Below, in pieces: positions 27,347 through 36,321 of a stretch of DNA of 64,000 nt. This DNA is from Faecalibacter rhinopitheci (lineage in GTDB: Bacteria; Bacteroidota; Bacteroidia; Flavobacteriales; Weeksellaceae), in NCBI RefSeq assembly GCF_015234135.1, contig NZ_JADGIK010000002.1, positions 1 to 64,000 of the forward strand, in the 5' to 3' direction. Each line of letters starts with the position of its first letter. The first letter of the stretch is position 1. Made by a program: the position numbers and the translations under genes. The notes beneath the pieces were generated by a model, which made no database searches, was not told the DNA's origin, and worked only from the letters and a program-made list of their open reading frames with translations.

Positions 27347-27389
27347 TGTTTTAACATTATGCAATTCAAAAATTTAAAATCAAATATCA

Positions 27390-29405
27390 ATGAAAAAAAT
27401 ATATATTAGTTTTTTTTGTTGCACTTCGCTATTGGCTAAAGCGCAACAGAAGGACAGTATCTCTACATCTATAAATTTAGAAGAAGTTTCTATTTTTACT
27501 CATAAAAATTTATCTCCTGCTTTAGATCATCCGATCATTACAGCGGATGAAATTTTTGCAAAACAGCAAGAAATTCATTTGATCAAACGTAGTCAATATG
27601 CGATTGACCCTAGTTTTAGAGCTAATCAATACGAACAATTGAATGTACAATTGGATGGTGGAATAAAAGCGATGAATGCTTGTCCGAATCGAATGGATCC
27701 TATTACGACTCACTTATCCTTGAATCAGATTCAGGAAGTGGAATTAATTAAAGGACCATACTCCATGCGCTTTGGACCCGTTACGGGCGGAATTATTAAT
27801 TTTATTTCTCATTCTTCCCAAAAGGAAAACGGATGGAATGGCGAATTGTCGACCGGTTTACAAAGTAATGGTTTAGGGCATACGACGCATGTACGCTTGG
27901 GTTATACCCATAACCGTTGGAATATCCAAGCTGGTTATAACTATCAAACTTTTGATCATTATCAAGATGGTCGAGGAACAACGATTCCAAGTGGCTATCG
28001 TTCACAAGATTATTTTACGAAAATCGGTTTTAGTACTAAAAATTTAAGTCGATATGAAATAGGCATTCAGCAACAATTTGGACGCGATATTGCTCACCCA
28101 ACATTGCCAATGGATACGAGTTTTGATGATACTTCGATTCTACATTTTATCGGAAAAACCAAACTTTCGAATTCGAAATTACAAGAGCTTCAAACGCGTG
28201 CTTATGCTAGTTTTGTGGAGCATCAAATGCATAATTTAAATCGTCCAAATGCAAATATGATGCAAATGATTACCGATGTCGAAAGCCAAACGATAGGTGG
28301 TAAAATTGAAGGAATATGGCGAATACGTCAATTGCAATTATACACTGGATTCGATTGGTTTTATTTAGCCAGAGATGGACAGAAAGTGACACAAACGATG
28401 ATGAATCATCAGTTTAGTACAAATGATATTTGGCAAAAAAGTATAAACACTAATTTGGGACTTTTTATACAAGGAAACTATCGTTTAAATGCAAAACATC
28501 AATTTGATTTTGGAGCACGAATTGATCGAAATCAATTAGAAATTCAGCATCCATCCGATTTATTTCTAAATTATTATTCCCATCTAAAACCAAACGATTA
28601 CTTAGTAAGTGGAACGATTGGTTATGAATATTTGATACAGCCTCATCAAGCACTAAATTTTAAAGTTGGTAGAGGTGTACGAACAGGGGATATGATTGAA
28701 CGTACAATTCATCTTCACCCTGTAGGAATTGACGGAGCCAACTATTTAGGAAATCCAGATTTATTGCCTGAAATTAACTATCAAATGGATTTAAGTTATA
28801 AAAATAGATTTGCAATTAATTTCTCTTGGTTGGATTATTTTTCATTCGAAATTATTGGTTATCAATCTTTTTTACAAAATTATATTGTTGCAAAATCAAC
28901 ACAAATTATACAGCATCAAAAAAACACTTCGGTAAAGCAATTTGTCAATATTGATTATGCTTATAAATTTGGATTCGATTTCAATTGGAATTTAACATTC
29001 AATACGCATTGGTCTTTAAACGGCTCGATGAATGCAATTTATACCAAAAATAAAGATTGGAATGAAGCAATAGCTTTAACCCCTCCATTCGAAAATCGAA
29101 TCAACTTAGCCTATCGCAACCAATGGATGAATGCAACTTTAGAACATCAATACGTCGATCGTCAGCAACGTATCGCTACTTCTTTTGGCGAAAAAATATC
29201 CACAAGTTATCATTTAATCAATTTTAATTCGAGTTTTCAAATTGCAAAGCCGATAACTGTTGTATTTAAGATTGATAATATATTGAATCGATTTTATCAA
29301 TCGCACCTAAACTTTAATTATAAAAATCAAGCAGATTTGCCTATAATGGAAAGAATGTCCAATCCGGGAAGGAATTTTAAGCTGTTAGTTAGATATTCTT
29401 TATAA
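27390..29405 (+). CDS. TonB-dependent receptor, OprC/NosA copper type
   Basis: A 671-aa outer-membrane protein with a signal peptide, a plug domain (LDGGIKAMNACPNRMDPITTH, ~88-108; ELIKGPYSMRFGPVTGGIINF) and a 22-strand-type barrel ending in an aromatic residue pattern (LLVRYSL). Met95, Cys98 and Met102 reproduce the copper-binding CXXXM motif of OprC. It imports copper across the outer membrane. The gene ends exactly at a strong terminator. Confidence 0.85.
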   Translation: MKKIYISFFCCTSLLAKAQQKDSISTSINLEEVSIFTHKNLSPALDHPIITADEIFAKQQEIHLIKRSQYAIDPSFRANQYEQLNVQLDGGIKAMNACPNRMDPITTHLSLNQIQEVELIKGPYSMRFGPVTGGIINFISHSSQKENGWNGELSTGLQSNGLGHTTHVRLGYTHNRWNIQAGYNYQTFDHYQDGRGTTIPSGYRSQDYFTKIGFSTKNLSRYEIGIQQQFGRDIAHPTLPMDTSFDDTSILHFIGKTKLSNSKLQELQTRAYASFVEHQMHNLNRPNANMMQMITDVESQTIGGKIEGIWRIRQLQLYTGFDWFYLARDGQKVTQTMMNHQFSTNDIWQKSINTNLGLFIQGNYRLNAKHQFDFGARIDRNQLEIQHPSDLFLNYYSHLKPNDYLVSGTIGYEYLIQPHQALNFKVGRGVRTGDMIERTIHLHPVGIDGANYLGNPDLLPEINYQMDLSYKNRFAINFSWLDYFSFEIIGYQSFLQNYIVAKSTQIIQHQKNTSVKQFVNIDYAYKFGFDFNWNLTFNTHWSLNGSMNAIYTKNKDWNEAIALTPPFENRINLAYRNQWMNATLEHQYVDRQQRIATSFGEKISTSYHLINFNSSFQIAKPITVVFKIDNILNRFYQSHLNFNYKNQADLPIMERMSNPGRNFKLLVRYSL

Positions 29406-29434
29406 ACAAGTTAACCTAAAAGGTTAACTTGTTT
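29404..29434 (+). terminator. Terminator after TonB receptor
   Basis: AAACAAGTTAACC-TAAAA-GGTTAACTTGTTT is a perfect 13-bp stem that overlaps the receptor stop codon. Confidence 0.85.
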
Positions 29435-29452
29435 ATCTATTTCTAAGTTTAC

Positions 29453-29728
29453 TCCCAAATACTCCTCCAATTCCCTCCAGGTAATGACTTGATGAGGTTG
29501 TTTATTGTAGTGTTTTTTGATTTGGTGATAAATGCGAAGGGATTGCTTATAACTTTTCTGGCGAAATTCGAACCTAAGCCAAAATTACTTTATTTCAGAG
29601 GGATTGAAAATCTAAATTACTTAGAGTCTCGATTGGGTAGCTTGAAATTTTTAAGAACATCTCTATTCTTTTGCAAAGATATAATGTATCTCTCTGAAAA
29701 AAAACCTAACCAATATTTGGTTAGGTTT
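29453..29728 (-). repeat. Chimeric repeat, copy A: HTH-gene fragment, tRNA-like arm, hairpin
   Basis: On the minus strand: a hairpin (AAACCTAACCAA with TTGGTTAGGTTT, 29702-29728), a conserved ~100-base stretch, a tRNA T-arm-like GGTTCGAAT, then in-frame codons for KSY(K)QSLRIYHQIKKHY...EEYLG as in the 5268-5462 gene. About 280 bp match 45433-45715. The downstream stretch to 30033 holds only the tyrS terminator. Confidence 0.65.
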
Positions 29729-29972
29729 AACAGTATTATTTTTTAATTTTAATCTACAATGTTAATTGGATTATTACATTGTAAATTTTCTGTATTTTTT
29801 AATAGTTTGACGTTACAGTAAATTCATTTACTCGACTAAATTGTATATCAAAATATATATCTATGATCTCAATTTGTTTATTTTAAAGTTCTTTAAGTAC
29901 ATTTCATAAAACTTAATCACTATAAGTCTTTGCGATTAAATGTTTTGAAGTTTTGTGAATTAACGGATTATA

Positions 29973-29992
29973 AAGCCGAAAACTTTCGGCTT
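29973..29992 (-). terminator. Terminator of tyrS
   Basis: AAGCCGAA-AACT-TTCGGCTT is an 8-bp stem ~40 bp past the tyrS stop, followed on the minus strand by TATAATCC. The poor U-tract lowers certainty. Confidence 0.5.
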
Positions 29993-30033
29993 AGAACATA
30001 TGTAAGTCAACATTTAATGTGTACTAGTTTAAT

Positions 30034-31239
30034 TTATACAAGCATAAAAAAGTTAAGCTTACCAATTTTTAATTTATTACCACTAATTAGCTTAATATTT
30101 AGGTATGGATCCATTATTTTCACTCCATCCATTTGAACAGCTCCACTTTCAATCAGCCTTCTAATTGCTGATTTACTTTCATTATTTTTTAATTTATGAC
30201 ATAATTCTACTAATGATATATCATCTTTATCTACGCTTAAAGATTCAATAGGAATTGGCTGAAATTCCTTCTCCTCAAATTTTTTATTTTGGAATTGATT
30301 ACTAAAAAATTCTTCTGCTTGAATAGCATCAACGTGACTATGGTATTGACTAATTATATTTTTAGCAATTTCTTTCTTTATTTCCATTGGATTAGCTCCA
30401 CTTCGTAATTTCACTTTTAATTCATTTTTCTGTTCTGAACTGAAATCTGTAGCCAAATCCAAAAATTCAGTCATTAAGTCATCTGGAATAGACATTGTTT
30501 TACCAAACATTTCATTTGGTTCATCTGTTAATCCAATGATATTGTTTAGTGATTTACTCATTTTTTCTTTTCCATCTAAACCTTTTAATAAAGGCATGCA
30601 CATTACAATTTGGGGTGACTTATCATGAGCTTCTTGTAGCTGTCTTCCCATTGTACAATTAAATAATTGGTCTGTGCCGCCCATTTCAATATCAGCATTT
30701 ATTTTGATAGAATCAAATCCTTGTAAAATTGGGTATACCAACTCGTGCATCGCAATAGGTGTATTTTCTGTAAAACGTTTATTAAAATCTTTGCGATGCA
30801 TTAGTTGAGCAACGGTTACTTTTGATAACAGTTGAATAACATCAGAAAATGACAATTGGTCTAACCAATCTGAGTTAAACATAATTTCTGCTTTATCAAC
30901 ATCTATAATTTTAGAAAGTTGATTTAAGTATGTTTGCGCGTTGTGCTGAACATCATCAATAGACAATGGTTTTCTACTCTTGTTTTTACCTGTTGGATCA
31001 CCAATTCTTGCGGTAAATGAACCTACTAGAATTACGATTTTATGCCCCAACTCTTGAAATTGTTTCAATTTTTTCAACACAACTGCATGGCCAAGATGTA
31101 AATCCGGAGCAGTAGGATCAAAACCTAATTTAATAACCAACTGACGATTTTCCGCTTCTGCTTGCTTCAATTTTTGTTCTAAACCATTTTCTGGTAAAAT
31201 GATTTCAACACTATCTTTTAATTCATTAATTACTTTCAT
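30034..31239 (-). CDS. tyrS: Tyrosyl-tRNA synthetase
   Basis: A 401-aa class I synthetase that attaches tyrosine to tRNA-Tyr. Signatures are FDPTAPDLHLGH (HIGH motif at 48-51), the tyrosine-binding region around YPILQGFDSI, GGTDQLFN and the KMSKS loop (~225). A C-terminal S4-like RNA-binding domain covers ~335-395. The sequence is of the TyrZ-like subgroup rather than the E. coli TyrS subgroup. It is preceded by a strong terminator only 17 bp before the start and a Tyr-rich leader peptide, so expression is probably set by attenuation in response to Tyr-tRNA. Confidence 0.95.
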   Translation of the reverse strand: MKVINELKDSVEIILPENGLEQKLKQAEAENRQLVIKLGFDPTAPDLHLGHAVVLKKLKQFQELGHKIVILVGSFTARIGDPTGKNKSRKPLSIDDVQHNAQTYLNQLSKIIDVDKAEIMFNSDWLDQLSFSDVIQLLSKVTVAQLMHRKDFNKRFTENTPIAMHELVYPILQGFDSIKINADIEMGGTDQLFNCTMGRQLQEAHDKSPQIVMCMPLLKGLDGKEKMSKSLNNIIGLTDEPNEMFGKTMSIPDDLMTEFLDLATDFSSEQKNELKVKLRSGANPMEIKKEIAKNIISQYHSHVDAIQAEEFFSNQFQNKKFEEKEFQPIPIESLSVDKDDISLVELCHKLKNNESKSAIRRLIESGAVQMDGVKIMDPYLNIKLISGNKLKIGKLNFFMLV

Positions 31240-31249
31240 TTTTTTTAAA

Positions 31250-31281
31250 ATAAAAAAGCCCGAGTGAAAACACTCGGGCTT
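31250..31281 (-). terminator. Attenuator terminator of tyrS
   Basis: On the minus strand AAGCCCGAGTG-TTTT-CACTCGGGCTT is an 11-bp perfect stem followed by TTTTTATTTT and then the tyrS ATG within ~17 bases. A terminator placed between a leader peptide and its gene is the hallmark of attenuation. Confidence 0.85.
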
Positions 31282-31318
31282 GGGTTATATAATAATTACT
31301 TATTTATCTCTTAGTTAT

Positions 31319-31423
31319 TCATAAAACTGATGAAGTAAGTACACGACCTTTCCGAGCAAATATTATGTAGTAATAATAAGTGCTGAAAAAAGGTACACGT
31401 AATATGTTGTTCATTTGTTTCAT
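31319..31423 (-). CDS. tyrS leader peptide with four consecutive Tyr codons
   Basis: A 34-codon frame from ATG 31423 (or Met4). It encodes FFSTYYYYIIFARKGR, with Tyr codons TAT TAT TAC TAC at 31378-31367, and ends 38 bp before the attenuator stem. Leader bases UGCUCGG (31358-31352), just after the Tyr codons, can pair with CCGAGUG in the 5' arm of the terminator (31277-31271), giving an antiterminator. Stalling at Tyr codons under Tyr-tRNA shortage would expose that pairing and allow read-through into tyrS. Pairing and regulation are inferred from sequence. Confidence 0.75.
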   Translation of the reverse strand: MKQMNNILRVPFFSTYYYYIIFARKGRVLTSSVL

Positions 31424-31431
31424 TCTATTTG

Positions 31432-31439
31432 CAAAGATA
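31432..31439 (-). promoter_or_regulatory. Probable -7 promoter element of the tyrS leader
   Basis: TATCTTTG on the minus strand fits the Bacteroidota TAnnTTTG consensus and lies 8 bp before the leader ATG. No clear -33 TTG is seen at normal spacing. Confidence 0.5.
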
Positions 31440-31512
31440 ATAAATTATATTAATGCTTTTTTTTTATCGAATATAAGGTTTACAAGACAAAATTAAATGT
31501 TAATTTTGTCAC

Positions 31513-31893
31513 ATGAAGACATGGCTAATATTTTCTGTAGCTTTTTTATATATTTCGACATCTACACAGTTGTCGCAGTTGTATAAACTTCCTGTTTTCA
31601 TAACACATTTTATCGAACATGATAAAGGTGGAGATTTCTTCAAAGAAATGAAAGTCTTTTTGGTGCATCATTATGGGGGACATGAGGTAGACGAAGATTG
31701 GGAAACAGATCAGAAATTACCTTTTATGAAGGTTGAAATTGCACACATCGATTTGGCTGCAATACCTAAATTTGTTTTCATTACTCCTTTTATATTGAAA
31801 GAAAAAATTGAAACTACTTTCGTCTATTTTGATGAAAATAATATCTATTCACACTATTTAAATTCTATTTGGCAACCGCCAAAACAAGCGTAA
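31513..31893 (+). CDS. Small exported protein preceding the RND-TolC operon
   Basis: A 126-aa protein with an N-terminal hydrophobic segment (WLIFSVAFLYIST) and a charged motif (HHYGGHEVDEDWETDQKLPFM) rich in His and acidic residues. Such genes commonly precede heavy-metal RND operons in flavobacteria and may bind metal in the periplasm. TAATTTTG just before its start (31502-31509) fits the -7 consensus, so the real transcript may be nearly leaderless. Confidence 0.65.
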   Translation: MKTWLIFSVAFLYISTSTQLSQLYKLPVFITHFIEHDKGGDFFKEMKVFLVHHYGGHEVDEDWETDQKLPFMKVEIAHIDLAAIPKFVFITPFILKEKIETTFVYFDENNIYSHYLNSIWQPPKQA

Positions 31894-31992
31894 GTTTTAT
31901 AAATCAATTATTTACTTTCTAATCAGAAAGTAAAAGTATTTCGCTATTTGATATTTTCAAGTGGCTGATAATCTAATTTATATAATTTCACG

Positions 31993-34900
31993 ATGTTAAA
32001 TAAAATCATTGATTTTTCAATCAAGAATAAATTCATCGTAGGTTTATTTACGTTCGCATTGTTAATCTATGGGATTTACGAAGCAACTAAATTACCTATG
32101 GATGCACAACCTGATATTACCTCTAATCAGGTACAAGTAATTACAGTTGCTCCGTCATTTGGAGCAGAGGATATTGAACGTTTAGTAACATTTCCTATCG
32201 AACAAGCCAATTCTAATATTGGCGGAATTTCTGAAATTCGTAGTTATTCGCGATTTGGTTTATCGTTAGTAACTATAGTTTTCGATGACGATACAGATGT
32301 TTTTTGGGCCCGTCAACAAGTGAGTGAACGTTTAGCTCAGGTTAAAAGTGAGATTCCTGAAGGTATTGGAGAACCTCAAATGGGACCAATTTCTACAGGT
32401 TTAGGAGAAATCTATCAATATGTTGTTCGTCCTGCTGATGGTTATGAATCCCAATACGACGAAACAGAATTGCGTACAATTCAAGATTGGATTGTACGTA
32501 GACAATTATTAGGAGTACCAGGTGTCGCTGATGTAAGTAGTTTTGGTGGTAAATTAAAACAATTCGAAATTGGAATTAATCCACAACAATTACAAGCATA
32601 TAACTTAACAATTAACGATGTTTTCGAAGCTTTAAGTGCAAACAATCAAAATACAGGAGGAGCTTATATCGAAAAAGGACCGACTTCATTATTTATCCGT
32701 TCAGAAGGTTTAATCGGAAATATTGCAGATATAGAGAACATTGTTGTCAAACGTTCAGGAAGTGGCACGCCAATTTTAATGCGTGATGTTGCTGAAATCA
32801 AAACAGGTTTTGCAACTCGATATGGAGCGATGACGTATAACGATAAAGGTGAAGTTTCTGGTGCTATCGTTATGATGCTGAAAGGTGCTAATGCACAAGA
32901 AGTTGTTCAGAATGTACAGAAGAGAATCGAAGAAATCAAGAAAACTTTACCAGAAGGAGTTATTATCGAACCTTTCTTAGACCGCAAAAAAATGGTAGAT
33001 AATACCATTTCTACTGTTGAAACTAACTTATTAGAAGGTGCTTTAATCGTCGTTTTTATACTAGTAATTTTCTTAGGAAATGCGAGAGCTGGAATTATTG
33101 TCGCTACTGTTATTCCTCTTTCATTACTTTTTGCCATCATTATGATGAACTTGTTTGGAGTTGGTGGAAACTTAATGAGTATGGGTGCTTTAGACTTTGG
33201 TTTAATCGTTGATGGAGCTGTAATTATTGTAGAAGCAGCTATGCATCAATTGGCTCATAGTAAAAAGTTTGGGCTAAACAATAAATTATCTCAAGCAGAG
33301 ATGGATAAAACAGTTGGAGAATCTGCTAAAAAAATGGTGAATTCTGCTGTTTTTGGTCAGATTATTATCTTAATCGTTTATCTTCCAATTTTTAGTTTAC
33401 AAGGCATCGAAGGTAAAATGTTCAAACCAATGGCGCAAACAGTTGCCTTTGCATTAGTAGGTGCCTTTATTTTATCCTTGACTTACGTACCGATGATGAG
33501 TAGTATTTTATTGAGTCGTAAAAAGAAAGAAAAACCAAACTTTTCAGATCGTGTAATGGCTAAAATTGAGGTTTTTCATCAAAAATATTTGATTAAAGCT
33601 TTAAAAGCGAGAACCATTATATTAACAATTGTTATTTCCTTATTTGCTGTTGCTGTATTTGTTATGTCACGACTTGGGGGTGAATTTATTCCAGCTTTAG
33701 AAGAAGGTGATTTCGCTGTTGAAGCACGAATTCTACCAGGAAGTAATATTTCTACAACTATTGAATACACAACAAAAGCAGCGAAAATTTTAAAAGAGCG
33801 TTTCCCTGAAGTTGAAATGGTGGTCACTAAAATTGGTAGTGGAGAAATTCCGACCGAACCAATGCCAATGGATGCAGGAGATATGATTATCGTTCTGAAA
33901 CCGAAAAAAGAATGGATCTCTGCAACAACTTTTCCTGAATTATCAGAAAAGATGCAAAAAGAATTACAAGAAATTCCTGGTTTATCTGTGAGTTTTCAGT
34001 TCCCTGTGCAAATGCGCTTTAATGAGTTAATGACTGGTGCAAAACAGGATGTGGTGATTAAAATTTTCGGAGAAAATTTGGATAAATTAGTCGAAAACGC
34101 GCAGAAAATTGGTAAAATCATCAATTCTGTTGATGGGACAGATAATTTATACATCGAGCCTGTAAATGGAATTCCGCAAGTTGTAATTGAATTTAATCGT
34201 GCTATAATTGCTCAATACGGCTTATCCATAGGAGAAGCCAATCGAATCGTTAATATAGCTTTTGCTGGACAATCTACAGGTCAAGTTTTCGAAGGAGAAA
34301 AACGTTTTGATTTAGTGGTACGTTTAGCTCAAGATAAACGAGCAAATATCGAAGACATTAGAAATCTATTAATTCCAATGCCTTCAGGAACTCAAATTCC
34401 ATTGCATCAATTAGCCAATGTAGTTTATAAAAATACCCCAAATCAAATCCAAAGAGAAGATGCTAAACGTCGTATTGTCATTGGATTCAATGTAAAAGGA
34501 CGAGATATTGAGAGTGTAGTAAAAGAAGTACAACAAAAAGTAGATGCAAAAGTAAAATTACCTACAGGCTATTACACAACTTATGGCGGTGCATTTGAAA
34601 ACTTAAATCAAGCGAAAGCCCGCTTAGGAATAGCTGTTCCAGTTGCTTTAGTTTTAATCTTTGTGTTATTATTCTTTGCCTTCAAATCAATCAAAGAAAG
34701 TTTATTAATCTATACTGCCATTCCATTATCGTCCATAGGAGGAATTTTATTCTTAGCTGCTCGTGATATGCCTTTTAGTATCAGTGCTGGTGTAGGATTT
34801 ATCGCCTTATTTGGTATTGCGGTATTGAATGGTATTGTATTAATATCTGAATACAATCGTTTACGTGACCATGGAATTAAAAATACAACACGTATTGTAA

Positions 34901-36321
34901 TTATGGGTACAAGAACACGTTTACGCCCGGTTTTGATGACTGCTGCTGTAGCCTCATTAGGTTTCCTACCAATGGCTTTAAGTAATGGGTCGGGTGCTGA
35001 AGTGCAACGTCCATTGGCAACAGTTGTAATTGGTGGTTTAATTGGAGCCACATTCTTAACCTTATTTGTCTTACCAATTTTATATGTAATGTTTGAACAT
35101 ATTCATTTTACAAAGAAACGTAGAAACAAAAAAGCAATTTCTACAATTATAATTATTGCTTTTGCATTCTTAGGAACTACAGCTAATGCACAAGAAAGAA
35201 TGTCTTTTGTTGAGGTTGTGAAATTAGCAGAAGCGAATAATTTAGAATTAAAACAAGCCGAATTAAATACGTTATACCACGAAAAAAATGTATTTGCGAA
35301 TCGATCATTAGATCCATTGGATATTTCGGCTGAGTTGGGACAAGTCAATTCGAATAAATTTGATAATAAAATTACGGTCGCTCAAAGTTTTCAGTTTCCT
35401 ACGGTTTTCAAACGTTACAAAGCCTTAAACGAACAAATGATTAATGCATCGAAAGCGAATGAAAAATTAACGAAAATTGAAATTAAGCAACGTTTAGCAA
35501 ATGTTTATGTGTTGATGCAGAATTTCGAAGCTCAACAAGAATTACTAAAAGAAAACGAATCGATTTATCAGCAATTTTTAGATAAGGCGAACTTACGTTT
35601 AAAGAAAGGCGAGTCCAATAGAAGTGAAGTATCTACTGCAATTATTCAATTAAAATCGATTCAAATTCAAATCAAATTAATTGAAACAGAATTAGAAAAC
35701 TTATCCCGTCAAATACAATATTTAACCAATACTTCGATAAAGATTTATCCAATCCAATCGGATATCAATTGGTATGAGTTGAATAATTTAACTGTTTCTA
35801 CTAATCATCCAATTTTGAGATTAGCAGAAGAAAATATTCAAACCTCAACTTTAGAAACTGAAGTTGAGAAGTCGAAGAAAATTCCGACAATTTCTCTTGG
35901 TTATTCTAATCAAAGTTTTTCGGATTTAGATCAAAATCGATACAATTCATTCCAAATAGGTGTTGGATTACCCCTTTTTAATCGTGGAATAAATTCATCA
36001 ATTGAAGCATCAAAAATTAAAGTGGATATCGCAAAACAAAATTATAATTTGCAACAAACGAAGATGCAACAGGATTTTGATATGTTAAACAATCAAATTA
36101 AATCCTATGATGAAATTGTTTCAGATTTTGAACAATCACAAATACCTGCTTCAACTGATTTACAAAAAACGATTAATCGTCAATTATTAGAAGGCGAGAT
36201 TAACTTTTTGGATTGGGTGATTTTAAATAATCAAATCATCGAGGTGAAAACCAAATTTTTGGAAGCAAAAAACTTACGCGAACAGGCAAATGCCGCAATG
36301 ACTTATTTTACTGCACAATAA
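31993..36321 (+). CDS. CusA/CzcA heavy-metal RND pump fused to a TolC outer-membrane factor
   Basis: A 1,442-aa fusion. Residues 1-~1040 are an RND transporter with 12 helices and the heavy-metal family pattern (PMDAQPDITSNQVQVIT; MGALDFGLIVDGAVIIVEA; GFIALFGIAVLNGIVLISEYN). Another hydrophobic stretch (TIIIIAFAFLGTTANAQ, ~1050-1066) looks like a retained signal peptide. Residues ~1070-1442 are a TolC-type coiled-coil outer-membrane factor. Such fusions are known in Bacteroidota. It exports a divalent or monovalent metal, probably Cu/Ag or Zn/Co. The stop overlaps the adaptor start (TAATG). Confidence 0.9.
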   Translation: MLNKIIDFSIKNKFIVGLFTFALLIYGIYEATKLPMDAQPDITSNQVQVITVAPSFGAEDIERLVTFPIEQANSNIGGISEIRSYSRFGLSLVTIVFDDDTDVFWARQQVSERLAQVKSEIPEGIGEPQMGPISTGLGEIYQYVVRPADGYESQYDETELRTIQDWIVRRQLLGVPGVADVSSFGGKLKQFEIGINPQQLQAYNLTINDVFEALSANNQNTGGAYIEKGPTSLFIRSEGLIGNIADIENIVVKRSGSGTPILMRDVAEIKTGFATRYGAMTYNDKGEVSGAIVMMLKGANAQEVVQNVQKRIEEIKKTLPEGVIIEPFLDRKKMVDNTISTVETNLLEGALIVVFILVIFLGNARAGIIVATVIPLSLLFAIIMMNLFGVGGNLMSMGALDFGLIVDGAVIIVEAAMHQLAHSKKFGLNNKLSQAEMDKTVGESAKKMVNSAVFGQIIILIVYLPIFSLQGIEGKMFKPMAQTVAFALVGAFILSLTYVPMMSSILLSRKKKEKPNFSDRVMAKIEVFHQKYLIKALKARTIILTIVISLFAVAVFVMSRLGGEFIPALEEGDFAVEARILPGSNISTTIEYTTKAAKILKERFPEVEMVVTKIGSGEIPTEPMPMDAGDMIIVLKPKKEWISATTFPELSEKMQKELQEIPGLSVSFQFPVQMRFNELMTGAKQDVVIKIFGENLDKLVENAQKIGKIINSVDGTDNLYIEPVNGIPQVVIEFNRAIIAQYGLSIGEANRIVNIAFAGQSTGQVFEGEKRFDLVVRLAQDKRANIEDIRNLLIPMPSGTQIPLHQLANVVYKNTPNQIQREDAKRRIVIGFNVKGRDIESVVKEVQQKVDAKVKLPTGYYTTYGGAFENLNQAKARLGIAVPVALVLIFVLLFFAFKSIKESLLIYTAIPLSSIGGILFLAARDMPFSISAGVGFIALFGIAVLNGIVLISEYNRLRDHGIKNTTRIVIMGTRTRLRPVLMTAAVASLGFLPMALSNGSGAEVQRPLATVVIGGLIGATFLTLFVLPILYVMFEHIHFTKKRRNKKAISTIIIIAFAFLGTTANAQERMSFVEVVKLAEANNLELKQAELNTLYHEKNVFANRSLDPLDISAELGQVNSNKFDNKITVAQSFQFPTVFKRYKALNEQMINASKANEKLTKIEIKQRLANVYVLMQNFEAQQELLKENESIYQQFLDKANLRLKKGESNRSEVSTAIIQLKSIQIQIKLIETELENLSRQIQYLTNTSIKIYPIQSDINWYELNNLTVSTNHPILRLAEENIQTSTLETEVEKSKKIPTISLGYSNQSFSDLDQNRYNSFQIGVGLPLFNRGINSSIEASKIKVDIAKQNYNLQQTKMQQDFDMLNNQIKSYDEIVSDFEQSQIPASTDLQKTINRQLLEGEINFLDWVILNNQIIEVKTKFLEAKNLREQANAAMTYFTAQ

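Noticed and set aside
31240-31320. T-box riboswitch upstream of tyrS
   Set aside because: No T-box UGGN motif or specifier-loop structure is visible; the leader peptide with Tyr codons explains the region better.
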